Position numbers and translations under genes: made by a program. A stretch of 64,000 nucleotides of DNA from Bacillota bacterium (GTDB lineage: Bacteria > Bacillota_E > Symbiobacteriia > Symbiobacteriales > Symbiobacteriaceae), in contig QGVE01000003.1 of NCBI GenBank assembly GCA_003242675.1, positions 6,806 through 70,805 of the forward strand, written 5' to 3'. Under the pieces are notes generated by a model. The model was given only the letters and a program-made list of their open reading frames with translations. It searched no databases and was not told the DNA's origin. Positions 42,304 through 49,811 of this stretch are shown one piece after another (the first letter of the stretch is position 1; each line of letters begins with the position of its first letter).

Positions 42304-43091
42304 CGCGCTTCCGCCTCCTCCGCTTCCGCCGCGACCGGCGGCTCGTCCCCGGTGAGGGCGAGGAAGGTCTCCTCCAGGTTGGCCCCGGGTATGCCCGCCT
42401 GCCGGGCCAGCTCGGCCGCGGTGCCCTCCGCGATCAGCCGACCGCGGTGGATGAGTCCGATGCGGTCCGACAGCTCCTCGGCGACCGAGAGCACGTGGGT
42501 CGTCAGGATCACCGCTGCGCCGGCGCGCGCCCAGCTGCGGATGAGATCCTTCACCTCACGGGCCGCCCGGGCGTCCAGGCCGTTGGTGACTTCGTCCAGC
42601 AGCAGGACCCGCGGCCGGTGCAGCAGGGCCGTCGCGATGGCCAGCTTCCGCTTCATCCCCAGCGAGAAGTCGCGGATCAGCCGGTCCGCGTGGGGCGTCA
42701 GCCCCATCATGTCCAGGAGCTCCTCCGCGCGGGCCTTGCCCCGGGCCCGGGTCATCCCGTACAGGTCGGCCATGAACCAGAGGAACTCCCGCGCGGTGAG
42801 CAGGTCGTGCAGGATGGGCGTGTCGGGCACGTAGCCGATGGCCCGCTTGGCCGGGGCCGGGTCGCGCCAGACGTCGTGGTCCATGACGAGGACGCGCCCG
42901 GACGTGGGCGGCAAGAGGCCGACGATCATCTTCAGGGTGGTCGTCTTGCCGGCCCCGTTGGCCCCGAGGAAGCCGAAGATCTCGCCGGGCCTGACGGTGA
43001 GGTTCAGACCCTGCACGGCCGGGTAGCCGTTGTACGACTTGGTCAGGTTCTCCAGCAGGATCGCAGGCGCACTGGCCACGGTCGTCCTCAC
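42300..43091 (-). CDS. ABC transporter ATP-binding protein
   Basis: This 263-residue ATPase belongs to the ABC-2/CcmA-type exporters. Walker A is GANGAGKTT, the signature is FSLGMKRKLAIA (Lys for the usual Gln), Walker B is RVLLLDEVTNGLD and the switch His is in ILTTHVLSV. The GTG at 43091 has little room for a ribosome binding site; an in-frame GTG four codons later (43079), after AGTGAGG, may be the true start. It is divergent from dacF and pairs with the permease at 40750-42303. The pair interrupts the deoB-dacF order seen in Bacillus. Confidence 0.93.
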   Translation of the reverse strand: MRTTVASAPAILLENLTKSYNGYPAVQGLNLTVRPGEIFGFLGANGAGKTTTLKMIVGLLPPTSGRVLVMDHDVWRDPAPAKRAIGYVPDTPILHDLLTAREFLWFMADLYGMTRARGKARAEELLDMMGLTPHADRLIRDFSLGMKRKLAIATALLHRPRVLLLDEVTNGLDARAAREVKDLIRSWARAGAAVILTTHVLSVAEELSDRIGLIHRGRLIAEGTAAELARQAGIPGANLEETFLALTGDEPPVAAEAEEAEAR

Positions 43092-43242
43092 TCCACTTTC
43101 AAAATCATCGCTACTAGTATCCGACGTCCGCCGCTCAGGGCGGGATTCGGCCCGGAAACCGGCCTTTCCGGGGCCTGCGCGCGCAAGTGGGCATGTCCCG
43201 CGGGCAGACTAGCGGTAGAGTCTGTGCGAGGAGGCATGACCC

Positions 43243-44538
43243 ATGTGGAGAACGCCTATGCGCTGCTGGGCGGCGCTTCTGTGCGCCGCTGTCCTGCTGA
43301 CGGCGCTCCCGCCCGCCGCACAAGGGATGGAGCGCTGGCCGCCGGCGCCTGACGTCGAGGATGGCGACCGCCTGCTGCAGGGCGGCCGGGCCGAAGAACC
43401 GTACGAGCCGGCCGCGGCGGCCGCCACGGCCTCTGAGTCCGGGCAGGCCGACCCGGTGAAGATCACGTCGCCGTCCGCGGTTCTGATGGAGCCCCTGAGC
43501 GGACGCGTGATCTACCAGAAGAACGCCCACGAGCGGCGCAACCCGGCCAGCGTGACCAAGATCATGACCCTGATCATCGCCTTCGACGCCCTCCGGGAGG
43601 GCAAGGTGAGCCTGAAGGATCCGGTGACCATCTCGGAGGAGGCGAAGCGGCAGCCGGGCACCACCATCTTCGCCGACGTGGGCGAGACCTTCTCCCTGGA
43701 GGAGCTGCTGCTGTCGGTGGCCGTGGGTTCCGCCAACGACGCGGCCGTGGCGGTGGCCGAGCACGTCGCCGGCTCGGTGGAGGCGTTCGTGGCCCTCATG
43801 AACGCCAAGGCCAAGGAGCTGGGGATGAACGACACCCACTTCGTCAACCCGACCGGCCTTTCCGCCGAGGGGCACTACAGCACCGCGTACGACATCGCCC
43901 TCATGAGCCGGTACGCCGTGCTCCACTACCCGGAGCTGGTGAAGCTGACGGCCATCTACGGCGCGGAGCTGAACGTGCCCTGGCGCAAGAACGGGCCCAA
44001 GTTCCAGCTTTGGAACAACAACAAGCTGCTCACGTGGTACCCGGGGGCGGACGGGCTGAAGACGGGCTGGACCCAGGCGGCGGGGTACTGCCTGGCGGCC
44101 ACGGCCGTGCAGAACGGGACCCGGATGATCGCCGTCGTCATGGGGGCGGAGAGCGCAAAGCAGCGCAACATCGAGGTCGCCCGGCTCCTGGACTACGGCT
44201 TCGCCAACTACACGTCCGTGGAGATCGCGCCGCCCGGCAAGAAGTTCGGGCCGGTGCGGGTGGCCCGGGGGTCCGTGGCCGCCATCGAGCCGGTGCCGCG
44301 CGACGCGTTCGGGGTGAGCGTGCCCAAGGGCTCCCAGGACCGGGTGAAGTGGGAGGTGCGGCTGCCCAAGCAGGTCGCGGCGCCCATCGCGCAGGGCCAG
44401 GCCGTGGGCGAGATCGTGGCCACCCTGGACGGACAGGAGGTCGGCCGCATGGCGCTGGTCGCGCCCGAGGCGGTCGGGAAGGCCAACCTCTGGCAGTCGG
44501 TCGTGCAGACGATGCGCAACGTCTTCAGCTTTGACTGA
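43243..44538 (+). CDS. dacF: D-alanyl-D-alanine carboxypeptidase (sporulation-associated)
   Basis: DacF is a low-molecular-weight penicillin-binding protein that removes terminal D-Ala and tunes peptidoglycan crosslinking; in Bacillus it is made in the forespore. The 431-residue protein has a signal peptide (cleavage near PAAQG, residue 28), then the three active-site motifs SVTK at 103-106, SAN at 163-165 and KTG at 273-275. A C-terminal PBP5-like beta domain and a possible amphipathic end (LWQSVVQTMRNVF) follow. The ATG lies eight bases after GAGGAGG. It immediately precedes spoIIA, as in Bacillus, but a strong terminator separates them. Confidence 0.94.
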   Translation: MWRTPMRCWAALLCAAVLLTALPPAAQGMERWPPAPDVEDGDRLLQGGRAEEPYEPAAAAATASESGQADPVKITSPSAVLMEPLSGRVIYQKNAHERRNPASVTKIMTLIIAFDALREGKVSLKDPVTISEEAKRQPGTTIFADVGETFSLEELLLSVAVGSANDAAVAVAEHVAGSVEAFVALMNAKAKELGMNDTHFVNPTGLSAEGHYSTAYDIALMSRYAVLHYPELVKLTAIYGAELNVPWRKNGPKFQLWNNNKLLTWYPGADGLKTGWTQAAGYCLAATAVQNGTRMIAVVMGAESAKQRNIEVARLLDYGFANYTSVEIAPPGKKFGPVRVARGSVAAIEPVPRDAFGVSVPKGSQDRVKWEVRLPKQVAAPIAQGQAVGEIVATLDGQEVGRMALVAPEAVGKANLWQSVVQTMRNVFSFD

Positions 44539-44551
44539 GCAGGCCCGCGCA

Positions 44552-44588
44552 GGCCCGCCGGCATCGAGTCGCCGGCGGGCCCTTTTTG
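44552..44588 (+). terminator. rho-independent terminator between dacF and spoIIA
   Basis: A perfect 11-bp stem, GGCCCGCCGGC (44552-44562) and GCCGGCGGGCC (44571-44581), is followed by CTTTTTGC. It would limit dacF read-through into spoIIA. Confidence 0.92.
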
Positions 44589-44597
44589 CGCGCATTT

Positions 44598-44614
44598 GGT
44601 CGAATCTTGTCGAC
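44598..44614 (+). promoter_or_regulatory. two Spo0A-box-like sites upstream of spoIIA
   Basis: GGTCGAA at 44598 and TGTCGAC at 44608 each match the 0A box TGTCGAA at six of seven positions. They lie ten bases apart, one helical turn, upstream of the sigma-H promoter. Spo0A activates spoIIA in Bacillus with this geometry. Confidence 0.55.
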
Positions 44615-44632
44615 CGAAAGCTGGACGCACAG

Positions 44633-44662
44633 GCAGGAAATGGGTGCTACAAGGAAGAAATT
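44633..44662 (+). promoter_or_regulatory. sigma-H promoter of the spoIIA operon
   Basis: GCAGGAAAT at 44633 matches the sigma-H -35 pattern RnAGGAwWW fully. After 12 bases, GAAGAAATT at 44654 matches RnnGAATww with one change. The site lies about 60 bases before spoIIAA. Confidence 0.72.
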
Positions 44663-44720
44663 GCCTGAACCACGCGCGGCCGCGGCGGGCCGTGCAGAGC
44701 AGGAAGGAGCGTGGCCGGCC

Positions 44721-45092
44721 ATGTCAGCGATGGAGTGCGAGCTGGTAGGTCAGAGCCTGATCGTGCGGCTCTCCGGCGAGCTGGACCTCGTGGCGGCCGC
44801 CCGGTTCAAGGAGACGGTCGAGGAGCTGCTGGACCGGCGTCCCATCCGCCACCTGTACGTGAACCTCTCGCAGGTCACCTTCGTGGACAGCGCCTTTCTC
44901 GGTTCGCTGTTCGGGCGCTACCGGCGGATCAGCCGCGAGGGCGGCCGGGTGGGCGTGATCGGCGTGCCGCCGCAGGTGCGGTCGGCGCTGGAGCTCTCGG
45001 GCGTCTTCCGCACCATGGAGGAGTTCCGCACGGAAGAGGAGGCGCTTTCCGCGGGCGGGGCGGGGCGCGGCGCAGGAGAGGGGGCTGTGTGA
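44721..45092 (+). CDS. spoIIAA: anti-sigma F factor antagonist
   Basis: SpoIIAA (STAS domain) in its unphosphorylated form displaces SigF from SpoIIAB. The ATG at 44721 follows AGGAAGGAGC and gives 123 residues. The fold markers LIVRLSGELDLVAAARFKE, HLYVNLSQVTFVDSAFLGSLFGRY and GRVGVIGVPPQVRSALELSGVF are clear. The phosphorylatable Ser is kept at position 57 directly after Asp56, but the normal DSSGLG motif reads DSAFLG, with bulky Phe in place of Gly. The tail after residue 110 is Gly/Ala-rich. The stop overlaps the spoIIAB start by one base. Confidence 0.94.
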   Translation: MSAMECELVGQSLIVRLSGELDLVAAARFKETVEELLDRRPIRHLYVNLSQVTFVDSAFLGSLFGRYRRISREGGRVGVIGVPPQVRSALELSGVFRTMEEFRTEEEALSAGGAGRGAGEGAV

Positions 45093-45541
45093 TGGTCGCA
45101 CAGAACCGGGTTGTCCTGGAACTCGCTGCCATTCCGGAGAATGTCGGCGTCGCCAGGCTCACGGCGGCACTGGTGGCGGCCCAGGCGGAGTTCACGCTGG
45201 CCGAGGTCGACGAGGTGAAGCTGGCGGTCTCGGAGGCTGTGACCAACGCCATCGTCCACGGGTACCGGGGCGACGACAGCCAGACGGTGCGCATGGAGAT
45301 CGCCCTGCAGGACGGCGAGCTGGTCATCGCCGTGATCGACCACGGCCGCGGCATCGAAGACGTCGCCATGGCGATGCAGCCGGCGGTGACGACGGATCCC
45401 GAGCGGATGGGGCTGGGTTTCTCGTTCATGGAGGCCCACATGGATGTGGTGGAGGTGTCGTCGCAGGTCGGGCAGGGCACCCGGGTGGTCATGCGGAAGC
45501 GGCCCGCGGCCAGGGACGTCGCCTCGCTGAAGGGCAGCTGA
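45092..45541 (+). CDS. spoIIAB: anti-sigma F factor, serine kinase
   Basis: SpoIIAB binds and inhibits SigF and phosphorylates SpoIIAA. The 149-residue GHKL kinase has the N box EAVTNAIVHGY, G1 box VIDHGRGIED and G2 box ERMGLGFSFMEA. The ATG at 45092 shares one base with the spoIIAA stop, so the two partners are made in a fixed ratio. It is followed by sigF after seven bases. The operon order AA-AB-sigF is the universal one. Confidence 0.96.
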   Translation: MVAQNRVVLELAAIPENVGVARLTAALVAAQAEFTLAEVDEVKLAVSEAVTNAIVHGYRGDDSQTVRMEIALQDGELVIAVIDHGRGIEDVAMAMQPAVTTDPERMGLGFSFMEAHMDVVEVSSQVGQGTRVVMRKRPAARDVASLKGS

Positions 45542-45548
45542 TCCGGCG

Positions 45549-46316
45549 ATGGCGGGCGACAACACCCTGGAGGAGCGGGGCTGGCCCGACGAGGAGGTCC
45601 GGCGGCTGGTGGCCCGGGCGCGGGCGGGGGACAAGGAGGCGCGGGATCGCCTGGTCGAGGGCAACCTCCGGCTGGTGCGGTCGCTGGTGTCCCGCTTCAG
45701 CGCGTCCGGGGTCGACCCCGAGGACCTGTTCCAGATCGGCTGCATCGGCCTCCTGAAGGCCATCGACCGGTTCGACCTGAACTACGACGTGCGGTTCAGC
45801 ACGTACGCCGTGCCGCTCATCCTGGGCGAGATCCGGCGCTACCTGCGGGACGACGGCCCGATGCGGGTGAGCCGCAGCCTGAAGCAGCTGGCGCAGCAGG
45901 CCCGGCGCGTGCGGGAGAAGCTGGCCGCCCGGATGGAGCGGGATCCCACGGTGGCCGAGGTGGCGGAGGAGCTGGGCGTGCCCCCCGAGGAGGTGGTCGC
46001 GGCGCTCGAGGGCGTGCGGCCGCCGGCGTCGTTCCACCAGACCGTGCACGAGGGCGACGGCGATCCGATCTACCTGCTGGACCAGCTGGCCGCGGACGAC
46101 GGGCAGCGGGAAGGCGTCTGGCTCGACCGCGTGGCCCTGCGGGAGGGGCTGAACCTGCTGGATGAGCGGGAGCGCACGGTGATCCTGCTCCGGTTCTTCC
46201 GGGACAAGACCCAGACCGAGGTGGCGTCGATCCTGGGCTGCAGCCAGGTTCAGGTCTCGCGCCTGGAGCGCCGGGCCCTGGAGCGGATCCGCAACTACGT
46301 CAACGCCGCCCCGTGA
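45549..46316 (+). CDS. sigF: RNA polymerase sigma-F factor
   Basis: SigF is the first forespore-specific sigma factor, held inactive by SpoIIAB until septation. The 255-residue protein has region 2 with NLRLVRSLVSRFSASGVDPEDLFQIGCIGLLKAIDRFDL and FSTYAVPLILGEIRRYLRDDG, region 3 with DPTVAEVAEELGV, and region 4 with LLDERERTVILLRFFRDKTQTEVA followed by the recognition helix CSQVQVSRLERRAL. Operon position after spoIIAB separates it from SigG and SigB relatives. A likely forespore promoter site for spoIVB is found elsewhere in this window. Confidence 0.96.
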   Translation: MAGDNTLEERGWPDEEVRRLVARARAGDKEARDRLVEGNLRLVRSLVSRFSASGVDPEDLFQIGCIGLLKAIDRFDLNYDVRFSTYAVPLILGEIRRYLRDDGPMRVSRSLKQLAQQARRVREKLAARMERDPTVAEVAEELGVPPEEVVAALEGVRPPASFHQTVHEGDGDPIYLLDQLAADDGQREGVWLDRVALREGLNLLDERERTVILLRFFRDKTQTEVASILGCSQVQVSRLERRALERIRNYVNAAP

Positions 46317-46519
46317 AGGGGCGCGCGCAGCCCAGGCCGCTTCGTGGGGGGCGGGGCCCGGGCCGCCAGGCGGGGCACGGCGGCCCTGCATAGCCGGCAG
46401 AGCGCGGGGGGACGCTAAGGGTCCGGGGGCCGCCAAGGCAGCGGCACCGCCCACGGCTCGGCTGGCGGCCCGCCGCCCGGGGGCCCCCGGAGCATGCCCC
46501 CGGGTGCACCCTGGCGGCG

Positions 46520-46549
46520 TTGACAGTCGATCGTGCGGGATGCTATTGT
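46520..46549 (+). promoter_or_regulatory. sigma-A promoter of lysA
   Basis: TTGACA at 46520 is a perfect -35 box, and TATTGT at 46544 matches four of six after an 18-base spacer. The leader to lysA is only about 55 bases, so no lysine riboswitch fits here. Confidence 0.72.
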
Positions 46550-46610
46550 GGGGAATATTCGAGGGAAGGAATTCTTGCCGAGCAGCAGCCCGGTGAAGGG
46601 GTTAGAGACG

Positions 46611-47942
46611 ATGCACTTCTACGGCACGGCATCCCGCAACGCGCAGGGGCACCTGACCATCGGCGGCGTGGACGTGGTGGACCTGGCGCGGGAGTTCGGC
46701 ACGCCGCTCTACATCATGGACGAGGAGCTGATCCGCCGGAACTGCCGCGCCTACGTGGAGAGCTTCCGGCGGCACTACCCCGACTTCGACGTGGCGTACG
46801 CCTCGAAGGCGTTCCTGTGCACCGCCATGGCGGGGCTGGTCGCCCAGGAGGGGCTCTCGCTGGACGTGGTCTCCGGCGGCGAGATCGCCACCGCCGTCCA
46901 GGCCGGGTTCCCCATGGCGCGCACGTATTTCCACGGCAACAACAAGACGGCCGATGAGATCCGGCTCGCCCTCGATGCCGGCGTCGGCCGCTTCGTGGTC
47001 GACTCGCTCCACGAACTGGCGCTCCTGAGCCAGCTTGCCGGGGAGCGGGGGAAAACCGCGCGCATCCTGCTCCGGGTCACGCCTGGGGTGGAAGCGCACA
47101 CGCACGAGTACATCAGCACAGGCCAGCTGGACTCCAAGTTCGGCATCCCCATCGAGGGCGGCCTCGCCCTGGAGGCGGCCCGAGCGGCCCTGCAGACGCC
47201 GCATGTCGAGCTCCTGGGCTTTCACTGCCACATCGGGTCGCAGATCTTCGACCTGACCGGCTACCGGGTCGCCGCCGAGCGGATGCTGGCGTTCGCCGCG
47301 GCGGTCCGGGCCGAAACCGGGTTTAGCTTCAGGGAGCTGAGCCTGGGCGGCGGGCTGGGCGTCCGGTACGTGGATGGCGACCGGCCGGTCCCGCCGGCGG
47401 AGCTGGCGGCCTGCCTGGCCGGGGCCGTGCGCGCCGGGGCGGCGGAACACGGCCTGCCCCTGCCGAAGCTGATTGTCGAGCCCGGCCGCTCAATCGTCGC
47501 CGAGGCGGGCACCACCCTCTACACCGTCGGCACGATCAAGGAGATCCCGGGCGTCCGCACATACCTCTCGGTGGACGGCGGCATGGGCGACAACATCCGG
47601 CCGGCGCTCTACCAGGCCCGGTACGAGTGCGTCGTCGCCAACAAGCTGGACAGCGAGCGGGGGCGGGTCGTCACCGTCGTCGGCCGGTACTGCGAGTCCG
47701 GCGACGTGCTGCTGACCGACGTGGCCGTCGCCTCCGACGTCGCCCCGGGCGACCTGCTGGCGGTCTTCGTCACCGGGGCGTACAACTACAGCATGGCGTC
47801 CCGGTACAACCGCGTCCCTACGCCGGCGGTCGTCTTTGTGCGGGACGGCCGGGCGGACCTGGTGGTGCGCCGCGAGACCTTCGCCGAGATGGCGGCCTGC
47901 GACGTGCTGCCGCCGCGGCTCCGGCCCGGCGCGCCGGAGTAG
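46611..47942 (+). CDS. lysA: diaminopimelate decarboxylase
   Basis: LysA decarboxylates meso-diaminopimelate to lysine with pyridoxal phosphate. The ATG at 46611 gives 443 residues; an open frame to 46533 would cross the promoter. The PLP Lys lies in DVAYASKAFLC, and the fold-type III markers are LDVVSGGEIATAVQAGF, FHGNNKTADEIRLAL, ELLGFHCHIGSQI, LSLGGGLGVRY, VEPGRSIVAEAG and the active-site CESGDVLLTDV with YNYSMASRYNRVPTPAVVFV. In Bacillus lysA also lies a few genes after spoIIA. It is monocistronic with its own promoter and terminator. Confidence 0.97.
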   Translation: MHFYGTASRNAQGHLTIGGVDVVDLAREFGTPLYIMDEELIRRNCRAYVESFRRHYPDFDVAYASKAFLCTAMAGLVAQEGLSLDVVSGGEIATAVQAGFPMARTYFHGNNKTADEIRLALDAGVGRFVVDSLHELALLSQLAGERGKTARILLRVTPGVEAHTHEYISTGQLDSKFGIPIEGGLALEAARAALQTPHVELLGFHCHIGSQIFDLTGYRVAAERMLAFAAAVRAETGFSFRELSLGGGLGVRYVDGDRPVPPAELAACLAGAVRAGAAEHGLPLPKLIVEPGRSIVAEAGTTLYTVGTIKEIPGVRTYLSVDGGMGDNIRPALYQARYECVVANKLDSERGRVVTVVGRYCESGDVLLTDVAVASDVAPGDLLAVFVTGAYNYSMASRYNRVPTPAVVFVRDGRADLVVRRETFAEMAACDVLPPRLRPGAPE

Positions 47943-47967
47943 CGGCGCAGCCCGCGGAGATGTGAAA

Positions 47968-48012
47968 GGGCCCTGCCCCCCTGCAGCGAACAGGGGGCGG
48001 GGCCCTCTTCGC
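47968..48012 (+). terminator. terminator after lysA
   Basis: GGGCCCTGCCCCC pairs with GGGGGCGGGGCCC across an 11-base loop with one T-G pair, followed by TCTTCGC. Confidence 0.7.
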
Positions 48013-48059
48013 GCGCGGGGCCCTGCGCGCGCCCGCCGCAGGGTTTTCAGCGCAGGAAA

Positions 48060-48109
48060 GTGGAACCATTGGGCACCGACCGGCTGTCTAAGGAGTGATA
48101 GGTTCCCAC
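48060..48109 (+). repeat. inverted repeat in the leader of the adaptor gene
   Basis: GTGGAACC (48060-48067) and GGTTCCCAC (48101-48109) are inverted copies with one inserted base, 33 bases apart. They end 19 bases before the start codon and could form a leader hairpin or a repressor site. No -10/-35 pair is clear here. Confidence 0.4.
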
Positions 48110-48128
48110 TGGATGAGGTGAAACCGAA

Positions 48129-49811
48129 TTGAAGCGGAAGGTTCTCAGGATCGTCCTCGTGCTTGCGGTCCTCGGCGCCGGGGGGTGGTTCGTCTACCAG
48201 CGCTTCTTCGGCCTGCGCGCCGCCGTCGCCGTGACGGCTGAGGGGCCGGAAGGCGCTCCGGTGGTGCAGGTGCAGACCGTCAGCCGCGGCATGCTGGTGC
48301 AGGAGGTCTTCGCCCCCGGCACGGTGCAGGCCGGCAACCTCCAGGAGTACAAGGCCCCGCTCAGCAGCCCGCGGGTGACCGTTCACGTGGAGCCCGGACA
48401 GCGGGTGGAGGAGGGGCAGCTGCTGGCGGAGCTGGACGCCACCGAGCTGCAGGAGGAGCTGAAGGCCAAGGAGCGCGACCTGCTGCAGGCGCAGCGGGAG
48501 CTGGAGGAGCTCCTCCGCCAGATGGAGAGCGCGCCGCTTCAGCTGGAGCGGAACCTGCAGGAGGCCCGGCGGCAGCTGATCGAAGCGCAGAGCAACCTGG
48601 CCCGGGTGAAGGCCGGGGGCGGTGAGAGCGACCAGGTGCAGCAGCTGCGGGAGCAGATCAACCAGCTGCGCAGCCAGGTGGCGGCCGCGCAGCAGCCGGT
48701 GGAGGAGGCCCGCCAGCGCCTGATGGCCGCCGAGGCGGCGTACCTCGCCGACCCCACCGATGCGCAGGCGGCCCAGGCCTACCGCGAGGCCGAGGAGGCC
48801 TACCGGGAGGCGGTGCGGAAGAACCAGGAGACCGTGCAGGACGCGGCCGAGAAGCTCGCCCGGGCCGAGGCGGAGCTGCAGGCCTTGCTGGAGGGCGGCC
48901 AGGACACAGCGAATCATGAGCTGAACGTGCGGCTCGCCGAGATCCAGGTGAGCCTCGCGGAGGTGGCGGTGAAGGAGGCCGAGGAGGCCCTGCGCCGCGG
49001 CCCGGACATGGGGCAGGTCGAGCTGGCCCGGGCCCGGGTGGAGGCCGCGCAGGCGACCCTGGACAAGCTGAGGGCCAACCTGGAAGCGACCCGCATCGTC
49101 GCCACCGCCCCGGGGACGGTGCTGAGCGTCCACGTGAACGATGGCGACCCGGTGCAGCAGGGCGCTGCGATCGTGCGGGTGGGCGACATGGAGCGGATGG
49201 AGCTGATCGGCCAGGTGGAGGCCGTGGACCTGGACAGCCTGGAGCCGGGCCAGACGATCCTGGTCACCTCGCCGCTCCTGCCGCTGGCCAGCTTCGAGGG
49301 CAAGGTCACCCGCATCAGCCAGCAGACGGCGCAGAGCAACGATGGGTTCATGGGCCCCGGCTTCATGGGCCAGACGGTGACCTTCGAGGTCCGGGGCGAG
49401 GTGCTGAACCCCGAAGGCCGGCTGAAGAGCGGCATGCAGGTGGAGATGCGGATCCAGACCGCCCAGCGCGACAACGTCATCGTGGTGCCGCTGCTCGCCG
49501 TCCGGGAGGAGGGCGGCCAGGCCTTCGTGCTGGTGGTGAACGACTACACCGTGGAGGTGCGGCCGATCCAGACCGGCCTGGTGACCAGCCGCGAGGTCGA
49601 GGTCGTCTCGGGGCTGGAGGAGGGCGAGATGATCATCGTCTCCCCGTTCGGCCTGATCGAGACGCTCCAGGACGGCGATCCGGTTCGCATGGAGGTCATG
49701 CCGGGGATGGGTCCCTCCATGGGCCTCGGCATGGGACCGAGGATCCGGACGATGCCCGGGCCGGCCCGGGCGGTGCCCCTCGGCCTGCTCACGGGGGGCG
49801 CGGCGCGATGA
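48129..49811 (+). CDS. efflux transporter periplasmic-adaptor-type subunit (MacA-like)
   Basis: HlyD/MacA-type adaptors link ABC or RND pumps to the outside; in Firmicutes they are membrane-anchored. The TTG at 48129 lies eight bases after GAGGTGA and gives 560 residues. One N-terminal membrane helix (5-22) is followed by half of a lipoyl domain, an unusually long coiled coil (about 95-315, rich in Gln, Glu, Ala and Leu), the second lipoyl half (ATAPGTVLSVHVNDGDPVQQG) and beta-barrel domains. The C-terminus is Met/Pro/Gly-rich (VMPGMGPSMGLGMGPRIR), perhaps metal-binding or simply flexible. It overlaps the MacB-like permease gene by four bases. Confidence 0.9.
   Translation: MKRKVLRIVLVLAVLGAGGWFVYQRFFGLRAAVAVTAEGPEGAPVVQVQTVSRGMLVQEVFAPGTVQAGNLQEYKAPLSSPRVTVHVEPGQRVEEGQLLAELDATELQEELKAKERDLLQAQRELEELLRQMESAPLQLERNLQEARRQLIEAQSNLARVKAGGGESDQVQQLREQINQLRSQVAAAQQPVEEARQRLMAAEAAYLADPTDAQAAQAYREAEEAYREAVRKNQETVQDAAEKLARAEAELQALLEGGQDTANHELNVRLAEIQVSLAEVAVKEAEEALRRGPDMGQVELARARVEAAQATLDKLRANLEATRIVATAPGTVLSVHVNDGDPVQQGAAIVRVGDMERMELIGQVEAVDLDSLEPGQTILVTSPLLPLASFEGKVTRISQQTAQSNDGFMGPGFMGQTVTFEVRGEVLNPEGRLKSGMQVEMRIQTAQRDNVIVVPLLAVREEGGQAFVLVVNDYTVEVRPIQTGLVTSREVEVVSGLEEGEMIIVSPFGLIETLQDGDPVRMEVMPGMGPSMGLGMGPRIRTMPGPARAVPLGLLTGGAAR

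Noticed and set aside
43190..43225. Forespore promoter-like GCATG and GGTAGAGTCT before dacF
   Set aside because: The spacing (18) and the second element fit neither sigma-F nor sigma-G well, so it is not listed as a feature although dacF is forespore-expressed in Bacillus.
46317..46610. Possible lysine riboswitch upstream of lysA
   Set aside because: The promoter at 46520-46549 leaves a leader of only about 55 bases, too short for the aptamer. The G/C-rich palindrome at 46477-46490 is upstream of transcription.
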